From: Oscillospiraceae bacterium
Lineage (GTDB): Bacteria; Bacillota_A; Clostridia; Oscillospirales; Oscillospiraceae
DNA: 11,016 nucleotides
Assembly: GCA_017939025.1 (NCBI GenBank)
Contig: JAGBAI010000054.1
Span: 1 to 11,016, forward strand
Direction: 5' to 3'
Shown here piece by piece: positions 5,081 to 11,016 of this stretch. A program made the translations under genes and the position numbers. The first letter of the stretch is position 1. Each line of letters begins with the position of its first letter. The notes under the pieces are model-generated. The model was not told where the DNA came from. It saw only the letters and a program-made list of their open reading frames with translations, and did no database searches.

Positions 5081-5917
5081 TTATACATCCATTCCCGATT
5101 CCAGCACCAATTTCTCCCCAGTCATGGGATGCTCCAGTTCCAGCCGCCGGGCGCACAGCTGCTGGTGGGGAAAACCCAGAATCGTATCTACCGTGCCGTA
5201 CTGGGGATCCCCCGCGATCGGGTGCCCCATATAGGCGCAATGCACCCGCAGCTGGTGGGTTCTTCCCGTTACCGGCTCCAGCGCAAGCTTACATAACGTA
5301 TCACCACGCTGCAAAACCCGCCAGTTTGTCACCGATGGTTTTCCGTTTTCTCCCACAAACCGCAGCAGGCTGGGCAGAGGCCGCCGGTCAATGGGCGCAT
5401 CGATGGTGCCAGCCTCCCCTTCCAGCCAGCCAACCGTCAAAGCGTGATAGGTCTTTTGCACCGGACTGTGCTGCAGCAGAGTATGGACATGGGCATTTTT
5501 TGCCAGCAGCACAATGCCGAAGGTATCCCGGTCCAGCCGGGTCAGTGGGTGGAAGGCACTTTTCTGTCCGGTTTTCCGGTAATAGCCCAGGACGTAATTG
5601 GCCAGGGTTCCGTCATTTTTCGCCCTCGACGGATGAATGAGCATCCCCCCGGGCTTGTCAACAGCCAGCAGAAAATCGTCCTCATAGAGGATGGACAGGT
5701 TTCCCTCCTCCGCCGGGTACTCCGGCTCTTCTTCATCCAGGCGAACGGTGACCACATCCCCCGGCTGTACCGGATAATTCGTCCGCTGGGGCTCGCCATT
5801 GACCGCAATGGCATCACCCCATTTTAACTTATTCATCAGGGAATAGGATAATTTCAGTTCTCCCCTTAAAAAAGACGATAACCGCCCCTCCCGGGTGGCA
5901 GTCCAGCGCAGTTCCAT
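5081..5917 (-). CDS. RluA-family 23S rRNA/tRNA pseudouridine synthase
   Basis: A 278-aa protein. Residues 1-62 look like an S4 RNA-binding domain (LSSFLRGELKLSYSLMNKLKWGDAIAVNGE). Residues 75-275 are the RluA catalytic domain, with DDFLLAVDKPGGMLIHPS (80-97), the active-site block LTRLDRDTFG (125-134; catalytic Asp is D129), KTYHALTVGW (155-164) and GRTHQLRVHCAYMGHPIAGD (218-237). It should convert uridine to pseudouridine in structured RNA; the exact site cannot be read from sequence. The motif has Phe where the usual RLDxxTSG has Ser. Start ATG 5917 has GGAGG (reverse strand, 5929-5925) 7 nt away; longer in-frame versions translate the adjacent repeat. No promoter is evident between it and the rplT terminator except inside that repeat. 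Confidence 0.92.
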   Translation of the reverse strand: MELRWTATREGRLSSFLRGELKLSYSLMNKLKWGDAIAVNGEPQRTNYPVQPGDVVTVRLDEEEPEYPAEEGNLSILYEDDFLLAVDKPGGMLIHPSRAKNDGTLANYVLGYYRKTGQKSAFHPLTRLDRDTFGIVLLAKNAHVHTLLQHSPVQKTYHALTVGWLEGEAGTIDAPIDRRPLPSLLRFVGENGKPSVTNWRVLQRGDTLCKLALEPVTGRTHQLRVHCAYMGHPIAGDPQYGTVDTILGFPHQQLCARRLELEHPMTGEKLVLESGMDV

Positions 5918-5931
5918 GGTGTTACCTCCGT

Positions 5932-6133
5932 AAATTGCAGTTTGTGCGGCCAGTGGCCGCGGACAATGGCGTGACTTCGGCTGGTTTGTCATCCGGGACT
6001 CCTGGGTGGTCGGCCCGATTCGATGACGCCATTTGTACACGTTATCGAACCGGGCGGTACCCAATGGTCTTCGTTCATTGCCGGGCTGTAGTCACGCCAT
6101 TGGAAGCGCGCACTGCGCGCCAAACTGCAATTT
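5932..6133. repeat. 202-bp MITE-like repeat with 13-bp terminal inverted repeats
   Basis: It begins AAATTGCAGTTTG (5932-5944) and ends CAAACTGCAATTT (6121-6133), an exact 13-bp inverted repeat. Just inside each end is a 6-bp-stem hairpin with the loop AGT/ACT: GCGGCC/GGCCGC (5946-5960) and GCGCGC/GCGCGC (6106-6120). Further in, CAATGGCGTGAC (5964-5975) is repeated inverted at 6091-6102. Positions 5978-6025 and 5932-5967 recur inverted at 131-178 and 248-283. There is no transposase frame. It fills nearly all the space between the rplT terminator and the Shine-Dalgarno of the pseudouridine synthase gene. Confidence 0.82.
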
Positions 6134-6151
6134 GTCTACTTCCGCATTTAC

Positions 6152-6181
6152 AAAAAGACCCTGCCCATTGGGCAGGGTCTT
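6152..6181 (-). terminator. Intrinsic terminator of the infC-rpmI-rplT operon
   Basis: AAGACCCTGCCC (6155-6166) and GGGCAGGGTCTT (6170-6181) form a perfect 12-bp stem with a 3-nt loop. On the reverse strand the stem runs straight into a T-run (complement of 6152-6156). It lies 15 nt past the rplT stop. Confidence 0.92.
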
Positions 6182-6196
6182 CTCTTGAAAACTCAA

Positions 6197-6550
6197 TTAC
6201 AGAGCAGCCTTAGCCTTCTCGACGACAGCTGCGAAAGCAGCGGGCTCGTTGATAGCCATTTCGGACAGGCTCTTGCGGTTCAGCTCGATGCCAGCCTTCT
6301 TCAGACCGTTCATGAAGGTGGAGTAGTTAATGCCGTAGGGAGCGACGGAAGCGCTGATACGGGTGATCCACAGACGGCGGTAGTCACGCTTCTTCAGCTT
6401 GCGGCCCTTGAAAGCGTAGTTGCCGGACTTCATGACCTGCTGCTTGGCCATCTTGAAGTGCTTGGACTTGGAACCCCAGTAGCCCTTAGCCAGCTTCAGG
6501 GTTGCATTTCTTCTCTTGCGCGTCATCATTGCGCCTTTAACTCTTGCCAT
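6197..6550 (-). CDS. rplT: 50S ribosomal protein L20
   Basis: A 117-aa protein of standard L20 length. It opens [26 protein letters not shown], and its middle carries [17 protein letters not shown] and [28 protein letters not shown], the conserved core of the family. L20 binds 23S rRNA early in 50S assembly and, in Firmicutes, represses its own operon by binding the infC leader. AGGAGG lies about 10 nt before the start on the reverse strand. It is the last gene of the operon, 22 nt after rpmI, and is followed by the terminator at 6152-6181. Confidence 0.98.
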   Translation of the reverse strand: MARVKGAMMTRKRRNATLKLAKGYWGSKSKHFKMAKQQVMKSGNYAFKGRKLKKRDYRRLWITRISASVAPYGINYSTFMNGLKKAGIELNRKSLSEMAINEPAAFAAVVEKAKAAL

Positions 6551-6572
6551 TTGTCAGTATCCTCCTTCTGCC

Positions 6573-6770
6573 TTACTTGTAAGGAATCATTTCCTTGATG
6601 GCGCTGACATTGGTCTGGTCAGCGTAAGCGGTAGCGCGCAGATGGCGGGTACGCTTGGTGGTCTTCTTGGTCAGGATGTGGCTCTTGAAAGCGTGAGCTC
6701 TCTTAACCTTACCATTGGCGGTCAGGTTGAATCTCTTCTTTGCACCACTATGGGTCTTCAGCTTGGGCAT
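6573..6770 (-). CDS. rpmI: 50S ribosomal protein L35
   Basis: A 65-aa, highly basic protein of normal L35 length. It opens [24 protein letters not shown] and contains [15 protein letters not shown], the family signature. It is a component of the large ribosomal subunit. GGAG on the reverse strand sits about 9 nt before the start. It lies between infC (45 nt upstream) and rplT (22 nt downstream) in the conserved infC-rpmI-rplT order and should share their leader control. Confidence 0.98.
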   Translation of the reverse strand: MPKLKTHSGAKKRFNLTANGKVKRAHAFKSHILTKKTTKRTRHLRATAYADQTNVSAIKEMIPYK

Positions 6771-6815
6771 AGGTAGGTTCTCCTTCCATATCTTTTGTAG
6801 TGTAAACCAAATAAC

Positions 6816-7334
6816 TTACTTGCTGTTCTTGGGAGTCAGGAACATCGCCATGAAACGGCCTTCCAGCTTGGGATTCTTTTCCATGTTGGCGATCTCAGCA
6901 CACTCCTTGGCGAAATCCACCAGCAGCTTTTCACCCAGATTGGTGTGAGCCATCTCGCGGCCGCGGAAGCGCACGCTGACCTTAACACGGTTGCCGTCGG
7001 CCAGGAACTTCTGTGCAGACTTGACCTTGGTGTTAAAGTCGTTGGTGTCGATGCTGGGGCTCATGCGGATCTCCTTGATCTCCACCACCCGCTGGTTCTT
7101 TCTGGCATCCTTCTCCCGCTTCTTCTGGTCGTAGCAGAATTTGGAATAGTCCATGATTTTGCAGACAGGGGGGACAGCGTTGGGAGAGATCTTCACCAGA
7201 TCCATACCCTGCTCCTCTGCCATGGCGTTGGCCTGTGCGGAGGACACGATACCCAGCTGGGCACCGTCGGCACCGATCAGACGAATTTCCTTATCCCGGA
7301 TCTCCTCGTTGAGCTGATGATCTAACTTTGCGAT
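6816..7334 (-). CDS. infC: Translation initiation factor IF-3, probable AUC start
   Basis: A 172-aa protein if started at ATC 7334. It has the N-terminal domain (LNEEIRDKEIRLIGADGAQLG, about 8-28), the PPVCKIMDYSKF block (55-66), the basic linker KKREKDARKN (71-80), and the C-terminal domain (EIKEIRMSPSIDTNDF, then KVSVRFRGREM). IF-3 binds the 30S subunit, keeps it apart from 50S and checks start codons. The start is decided by GGAGG (reverse strand, 7347-7343) with 8 nt to ATC. No ATG is near; an in-frame GTG overlaps the Shine-Dalgarno, and the next ATG, 35 nt or more upstream, would translate the leader terminator. A rare start codon (AUU in Escherichia coli infC) is known to let IF-3 repress its own synthesis. 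Confidence 0.93.
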   Translation of the reverse strand: MAKLDHQLNEEIRDKEIRLIGADGAQLGIVSSAQANAMAEEQGMDLVKISPNAVPPVCKIMDYSKFCYDQKKREKDARKNQRVVEIKEIRMSPSIDTNDFNTKVKSAQKFLADGNRVKVSVRFRGREMAHTNLGEKLLVDFAKECAEIANMEKNPKLEGRFMAMFLTPKNSK

Positions 7335-7342
7335 GGTAAGCA

Positions 7343-7347
7343 CCTCC
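7343..7347 (-). promoter_or_regulatory. Ribosome binding site that fixes the infC AUC start
   Basis: GGAGG on the reverse strand, 8 nt before ATC at 7334-7332. It is the only strong Shine-Dalgarno in the infC leader and cannot serve the overlapping GTG or TTG codons. Confidence 0.75.
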
Positions 7348-7358
7348 AAATAAACAAC

Positions 7359-7474
7359 AAAAAGCGGATGCCAAAGCATCCGCACAATTCGCACTCTGCC
7401 CCTACAGGGAAGAAGGAATATGAACCGTTTCGCATTGCTTACGGTGAGGCGGATGTTCAGCCTTCTTTATTACC
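7359..7474 (-). promoter_or_regulatory. L20-type leader with attenuator terminator upstream of infC
   Basis: The reverse-strand leader ends in a terminator: GCGGATGC and GCATCCGC (7383-7364) form an 8-bp stem with loop TTTG, followed by TTTTTG. About 65 nt earlier CATCCGCC (7455-7448) is complementary to the 5' arm GCGGATG and can form the antiterminator. AAGAAGG (7467-7461) pairs with CCTTCTT (7416-7410), enclosing GAAC/GTTC and CCGT/ACGG stems with purine-rich internal loops. This layout matches the L20 leader of Firmicutes, in which free L20 binds the leader and favours termination. Boundaries are approximate. Confidence 0.8.
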
Positions 7475-7479
7475 CGGGT

Positions 7480-7508
7480 ATTTTACCACAGAGCTGTTCA
7501 AATGTCAA
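7480..7508 (-). promoter_or_regulatory. Sigma-A promoter of infC-rpmI-rplT
   Basis: On the reverse strand TTGACA (7508-7503, 6 of 6) and TAAAAT (7485-7480, 5 of 6) are 17 bp apart. Transcription would start near 7473, at the beginning of the structured leader. Confidence 0.88.
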
Positions 7509-7552
7509 GTATTTTTTTAATAGTTTTTTCCCGTTGTTTTTCCGGTTTTCGG

Positions 7553-7581
7553 TTGTCTTTACCCGGATATGCTGGTATAAT
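7553..7581 (+). promoter_or_regulatory. Promoter of the LRR protein gene, divergent from infC
   Basis: TTGTCT (7553-7558) and a perfect TATAAT (7576-7581) are 17 bp apart, with TGG just before the -10 box (extended -10). The start site would be near 7588, giving a short leader of about 30 nt. It points away from the infC promoter, with about 45 bp between the two -35 boxes. Confidence 0.75.
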
Positions 7582-7618
7582 TTTTATAAAATTTCCCTGC
7601 TGAAAGGAGCCGTCCACC

Positions 7619-9799
7619 ATGGCCATCGATCTGACCGATTATAACGCCGCCCTTGACCGTTACCGGCATCTATTCTCTCTTGAGGAGGACAGCAGCACGC
7701 TCTGCCGTGAAAAGCATTTTGCCCACATCGGCAGCAAGGCACCGGAGGCAGAGCAGGCATTGATCCGCAGCATCTGTCGTCTTCCCGACGGTCCGGGCAC
7801 CCTGCGCCGTGCGCTGCTGACGGTTTTGTACCGTCCGGACAATTCCAGACGCCATAACCCGGCCCATGTGGCCCGGCTGTACTTCGCCGCCTCCTGCAAC
7901 GAGCCGCTGGCCGCACTGAAGCTGGGCGTATCCCACAACAACAGCCATCATGTGTTTCATCAGGATCTCATTGCCGCCAGAATGTTCCTGTCCATTGCCG
8001 GCGAGTACGGCACTGCCGACATCCGGGAGATCGCCCTGCGGGAGATCACCGTCTCCTACGGTGATTACGGCAATCTCCGGGCCGGCTCCAGCCACCGCGG
8101 GCCCTTCCGGCTGAGTTATCAGCGTCTGGAGTCCTACACCGGAGAACCCCAGAACATCCCCATACAGATCCCGGAGGACACACTGGTCGTTCCGCCCATG
8201 ATCCGCCAGATCAACGCCTGGGCCTTCAGTCATCCCTCGCCCCTCAAAAAGACGCCGAAACTGGTCAAAAACGGTATCCGGCACGTCATTCTCCCGGAAA
8301 GTGTCCGCATGATCGACCGCAGTGCCTTCAAAAACTGCACCACTCTGGAATCCATCTATCTGCCCCACAATCTGCACCATATCGACGATTACGCCTTCCA
8401 GAACTGCACCAGTCTGAAAACCATCGTCCTGCCGCCCTCCCTGTTCCATATTGGTTTCGGTGCGTTTGAAAATTGCCGCGCGTTGGAGTCTGTTGTGATC
8501 CCCGGCAGTGTCAGCTCCGTGGGCAACAGCGCTTTCCATGGTGCCGGTATCCGGCATCTTCGGCTGGAAGACGGCGTCCGCCGTCTGGAGCCTCTCGCTT
8601 TCAGCGAATGTCCCATTGAGACCTTTGAAGCCACCGGTTCCCTGACGAATATCCACATCACCGCCTTCTCCGATGACCGGGAAACGCTCCTGCGGCGGAC
8701 ATCGGCAAAGGTATGGGCCATTCCGGAATCCGATGCACTGGAGGAAGAACAGGAGCTCCTGCGGCTGCTTCTGAAGGAGCTTCCGGAGCTGGATGCGAAG
8801 CTGCGGGCCCAGCTGTTGGAGGAAGCCTACCGGATCTGTCCCGGTCTGATCCGTTTTGGTGCCCGGCTGGGCTGCTCCCGGGCTGCCCTGATCCTGGGAC
8901 AAGGACAGGCTGCCGGGCTGTACGGTCTTGCCAAAGCCCCCGGAGCCGCCAAAAAGCAGCTCTCCACCGCCGCAAAGGATGCCGTGCTGGCCGAAGAGGC
9001 TGACAGGGCACTTCAGCTGCTGAAGGCCACAGAGTCCTTCACCCCGTTCCGTAAGGGCTGGTCCCTCCGGGACGGCATTCTGGTGATCCACAACGGCGTT
9101 ACCCGGATATCCGAAAAACAGTTCCGGAAAAACACACAAATCCGGCAGGTTCTGCTTCCCCAGAGTCTGAAGGTCATCGAAAAGAAGGCATTTGCCGGCT
9201 GCACCAATCTGGAAGCCGTGTTTCTGCCCGATACGCTGACAGAGATCCAGGCAGAGGCTTTCCGGGGCTGCTCCGCACTGACTTCCATTTCTCTTCCCGA
9301 TACCCTCCGGATCCTGGGCAGGCAGGCCTTTCAGGACTGCATCCGTCTGAAATCGGTGTCCATCCCCGGCAGCGTGGACACGGTGGAAAAGCAGTGTTTC
9401 GAGAACTGTCTCAATCTGAAGGAGCTGGTGCTGGGACACGGTATCCGGGTCCTGGAAAAATACGCTTTCAGCGGATGTCCTCTGGAAGAGGTGGACTACA
9501 CCACATCGCTGCAAGTTCTGGACAAGACCTCCTTACCCTGCCAGCAGCTGAAGCGCTTCTGCCGCTATTACGACACCTTCCCGTCCCTGTACGGTAACTT
9601 TACCCGTGTAGAGGAGCTGACAGTTCCCTGGTATGCCAAATGTATCCACGATTCCGATGGCAACCATTTCTATACCTTTTCTCCGGAGCCGGAGAACGAG
9701 CTCATTTTCACCGCGGAGGGCCTTCCCCCGCGAACCAAGGACTTCGGCTACAACGCAGAGCTCCCCGACTGGGATACCAGCTGCTTACCCATTATATAG
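7619..9799 (+). CDS. BspA-type leucine-rich repeat (LRR_5) protein, no signal peptide
   Basis: A 726-aa protein. Residues 1-215 are an N-terminal region I do not recognise, with a His/Asn patch NNSHHVFHQ (107-115). Residues 219-350 and 487-637 are two blocks of 23-residue repeats of the LRR_5/BspA kind, with the recurring pattern IRHVILPESVRMIDRSAFKNC. A helical, Glu/Leu/Ala-rich stretch (about 373-475) separates them, and residues 640-726 form a C-terminal tail with no sorting motif or transmembrane segment. There is no signal peptide, so it is probably cytoplasmic, unlike the secreted BspA proteins. LRR_5 blocks usually bind proteins. AAGGAG (7604-7609) lies 9 nt before ATG 7619. It has its own promoter and terminator and is probably monocistronic. 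The partner is unknown. Confidence 0.85.
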   Translation: MAIDLTDYNAALDRYRHLFSLEEDSSTLCREKHFAHIGSKAPEAEQALIRSICRLPDGPGTLRRALLTVLYRPDNSRRHNPAHVARLYFAASCNEPLAALKLGVSHNNSHHVFHQDLIAARMFLSIAGEYGTADIREIALREITVSYGDYGNLRAGSSHRGPFRLSYQRLESYTGEPQNIPIQIPEDTLVVPPMIRQINAWAFSHPSPLKKTPKLVKNGIRHVILPESVRMIDRSAFKNCTTLESIYLPHNLHHIDDYAFQNCTSLKTIVLPPSLFHIGFGAFENCRALESVVIPGSVSSVGNSAFHGAGIRHLRLEDGVRRLEPLAFSECPIETFEATGSLTNIHITAFSDDRETLLRRTSAKVWAIPESDALEEEQELLRLLLKELPELDAKLRAQLLEEAYRICPGLIRFGARLGCSRAALILGQGQAAGLYGLAKAPGAAKKQLSTAAKDAVLAEEADRALQLLKATESFTPFRKGWSLRDGILVIHNGVTRISEKQFRKNTQIRQVLLPQSLKVIEKKAFAGCTNLEAVFLPDTLTEIQAEAFRGCSALTSISLPDTLRILGRQAFQDCIRLKSVSIPGSVDTVEKQCFENCLNLKELVLGHGIRVLEKYAFSGCPLEEVDYTTSLQVLDKTSLPCQQLKRFCRYYDTFPSLYGNFTRVEELTVPWYAKCIHDSDGNHFYTFSPEPENELIFTAEGLPPRTKDFGYNAELPDWDTSCLPII

Positions 9800-9824
9800 C
9801 CTTCAACCTGCAGAAAACACAACT

Positions 9825-9924
9825 GTAGGGGCCGATGACTACATCGGCCCTTTGCAGTAATTATCAAAAACTTCCTGTTTTTGCAGCGTTTTCCCTCCGG
9901 GGCGATGTGGGCATCGTCCCCTAC
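9825..9924. repeat. 100-bp palindromic element with terminal inverted repeats (GTAGGG family)
   Basis: It starts GTAGGGGCCGATG (9825-9837) and ends CATCGTCCCCTAC (9912-9924), inverted at 12 of 13 bases. Each end is a hairpin: GGGCCGATG/CATCGGCCC (9829-9850, perfect, loop ACTA), and GGGGCGATG/CATCG-T-CCCC (9899-9921, one bulge, loop TGGG). The layout is the same as the element at 4254-4388, and both lie directly after a gene end between convergent genes. There is no coding content. Confidence 0.72.
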
Positions 9925-9957
9925 ATTTTTTACCTGTTCACCTTTTTCAACAAGCTC

Positions 9958-9993
9958 AAGGCAGCGCTTTTGCGCTGCCTTCTTTTTCTTTTT
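9958..9993 (+). terminator. Intrinsic terminator of the LRR protein gene
   Basis: AAGGCAGCGC (9958-9967) and GCGCTGCCTT (9972-9981) form a perfect 10-bp stem with a TTTT loop, followed by CTTTTTCTTTTTT on the forward strand. The reverse strand lacks an adjoining T-run, so it serves the forward gene best. It may still help end the convergent aspartate kinase transcript. Confidence 0.88.
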
Positions 9994-10024
9994 TGCGAAT
10001 ATACCGGACAGAAATTGGGTAGGA

Positions 10025-10756
10025 TTATTCCAACTCCCCCACCAGGGTTCCCGGTGTTCCTGTGAAGGCGGACAAAACCTCCACACCGATTCCATACTCC
10101 CGGGCAAACTCCACACTGCGGTCATGGAGCACCTGGGCACCGTTTTCGATGAGGGCCAGCATCTTTTCATAACTGATATGTCCGTAACGCTTTGCCTCCG
10201 GGAAAAGCCGGGGATCCCGGTCATAAACCCCGTCCACATCTGTGTAGATCTGGCACCGGTCTGCTTTCAGATATGCTGCCAGCGCCACCGCCGTGGTGTC
10301 TGACCCACCCCGGCCCAAGGTGGTGATATCCCCTTCCGGATCCACGCCCTGGAAGCCTGCCACCACTACGATCTTTCCGGCGTCCAGTTCCTTTCGGATC
10401 CGTCCGGGATCGATGGACAGGATCTTCGCGTTGCCATGAACACCATCGGTATGGATCCCCGCCTGCGCACCGGTGAGACTCACCGCTCCGCAGCCCAGGG
10501 CGCCGATGGCCATGGCCATGAGCCCTGCGGACATCTGCTCCCCCGCCGCCAGATACGCGTCCATCTCCCGGGCCGCCCGGTGTCTGTTGATCTGGCTGGC
10601 TTTTTCGATCATTTCATCTGTGGTATCCCCTTGTGCGGAAACCACAATGACGATCCGGTTTCCCTTCTGGTTCAATTCCACCGCCCGCCGGGCAGCAGAA
10701 AATATCCGGGAACTGTCCGCCAACGAACTTCCGCCGTATTTCTGCACATAAAGCAT
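10025..10756 (-). CDS. Aspartate kinase, catalytic domain only (no ACT domains)
   Basis: A 243-aa amino acid kinase that phosphorylates aspartate to aspartyl phosphate, the first step toward lysine, threonine and methionine. Motifs: KYGGSS at the N-terminus (6-11), IVVSAQGDTTDEM (37-49), LTGAQAGIHTD (94-104), TTLGRGGSDTTAVALA (145-160) and YTDVDGVYDRDPR (171-183). It ends cleanly at LSAFTGTPGTLVGELE, where full-length aspartokinases (about 400-450 aa) continue into two regulatory ACT domains. No ACT-like frame follows in the 225 bp downstream, so this looks like a true short form, not a frameshift. Feedback control, if any, must come from another subunit; a role in another pathway using aspartyl phosphate cannot be excluded. 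GGAGG lies 8 nt before the start. No clear promoter is seen upstream. Confidence 0.87.
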   Translation of the reverse strand: MLYVQKYGGSSLADSSRIFSAARRAVELNQKGNRIVIVVSAQGDTTDEMIEKASQINRHRAAREMDAYLAAGEQMSAGLMAMAIGALGCGAVSLTGAQAGIHTDGVHGNAKILSIDPGRIRKELDAGKIVVVAGFQGVDPEGDITTLGRGGSDTTAVALAAYLKADRCQIYTDVDGVYDRDPRLFPEAKRYGHISYEKMLALIENGAQVLHDRSVEFAREYGIGVEVLSAFTGTPGTLVGELE

Positions 10757-10836
10757 CCTTCATCCCTCCGCAAGCATCCTATGCCAGAAACAGTCGAAAG
10801 GTGCTCCGTAAGTTACAGTTTGGCGCGCAGACCTCG

Positions 10837-10878
10837 CCCCCCGCATTTATGAGGGGGCCGAGGCGGCTGCGCCGCTTA
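10837..10878 (+). repeat. Second copy of the tandem-hairpin repeat, hairpin centre reversed
   Basis: Positions 10853-10878 match 2929-2954 base for base, and the C-run at 10838-10842 matches 2914-2918. The 10-nt centre reads GCATTTATGA here but TCATAAATGC there, its exact reverse complement. The segment runs directly into the 75-bp repeat at 10876. An AAGTTACAGTTTGG just upstream (10810-10823) resembles the terminal 13-mer of the 202-bp repeat. Confidence 0.75.
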
Positions 10879-10950
10879 GTCCAACGGGAGTCGAACACGC
10901 ACCGCATTTCGGCGGCTCTGTTTGGCGCTTTTGGACTTGTCGTCCTTGCC
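10876..10950 (-). repeat. 75-bp dispersed repeat, right-edge copy (inverted relative to 29-103)
   Basis: The reverse complement matches 29-103 with about five substitutions and no gaps. The outer stem AGTCCAA/TTGGACT is a perfect 7 bp here; the inner stem is weaker than in the left copy. The rest of the right edge, to 11016, shows no convincing gene. A 72-codon reverse frame across it (10779-10997) reads only repeat sequence. Confidence 0.75.
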
Positions 10951-11016
10951 TTGCGCCAGCAAGGCTGCGTCCTCCGCGGCCAAAATCCCTCAAACATACC
11001 TCGCCGAAATGTGCGA

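Noticed and set aside
5918..6064. N-terminal extension of the pseudouridine synthase
   Set aside because: The extra 49 codons translate the 202-bp repeat. The same peptide sequence appears from the repeat copy at 110-283, and a good Shine-Dalgarno serves ATG 5917.
7670..9514. A 614-codon open frame on the reverse strand across the LRR gene
   Set aside because: It is antisense to a clear LRR_5 protein with its own promoter and ribosome site. Its translation is low-complexity, Gln/Gly-rich and has no recognisable domain; GC-rich codon bias easily leaves such frames open.
9748..10239. A 163-codon reverse frame overlapping the end of the aspartate kinase, considered as a lost ACT domain
   Set aside because: It is in a different frame, passes through the terminator and palindromic element, and shows no ACT-like pattern.
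10779..10997. A 72-codon reverse frame at the right edge
   Set aside because: It lies wholly inside the dispersed repeats, with no ribosome site. Its peptide comes from repeat hairpins.

Overview
The window looks like chromosomal DNA of a moderately GC-rich Gram-positive anaerobe of the class Clostridia, most likely Oscillospiraceae/Ruminococcaceae. This rests on gene content and style: Shine-Dalgarno sites of the GGAGG type, near-consensus sigma-A promoters, an infC-rpmI-rplT operon with an L20-type leader, RqcP next to HU, a cobalamin riboswitch, an ECF S component and a BspA-type LRR protein. The genus cannot be fixed from the sequence alone.

Layout. 1-421: hairpin-rich dispersed repeats, then a strong promoter and a leader with an intrinsic terminator upstream of a YitT-family membrane protein (422-1297). 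1401-2872: a DUF5685-type protein overlapping by 4 bp with a J-domain/TPR protein that has a Cys-rich tail. 2873-3320: repeat hairpins, a promoter, a cobalamin riboswitch and its terminator. 3321-4218: a secreted DUF4430 (transcobalamin-C-like) protein and an ECF transporter S component, overlapping by 14 bp; together with the riboswitch they form a probable B12-uptake unit. 4219-4466: a TIR-bearing palindromic element and a shared terminator.

Reverse strand, 7508 down to 4467: infC, rpmI and rplT, with promoter, attenuator leader and terminator, then a ~200-bp MITE-like repeat, an RluA-family pseudouridine synthase, HU and rqcP. This is a translation/ribosome block: initiation factor, two large-subunit proteins, an rRNA-modifying enzyme and a ribosome-rescue factor. 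infC appears to start at AUC. 7619-9799 (forward) is a divergent 726-aa cytoplasmic-looking LRR_5 protein. It is followed by a second TIR-bearing palindromic element and a terminator. 10025-10756 (reverse) is an aspartate kinase of catalytic domain only. The right edge (10757-11016) is again dispersed repeat, including an inverted copy of the left-edge repeat.

Two themes stand out. One is dense RNA-level control: three leaders have a terminator between promoter and gene. The other is a mosaic of structured, non-coding repeats that sit directly against promoters and ribosome binding sites. No transposase, phage gene, CRISPR array, rRNA or convincing tRNA was seen. No known defence system was recognised. 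The least characterised gene unit is the DUF5685/J-domain pair.
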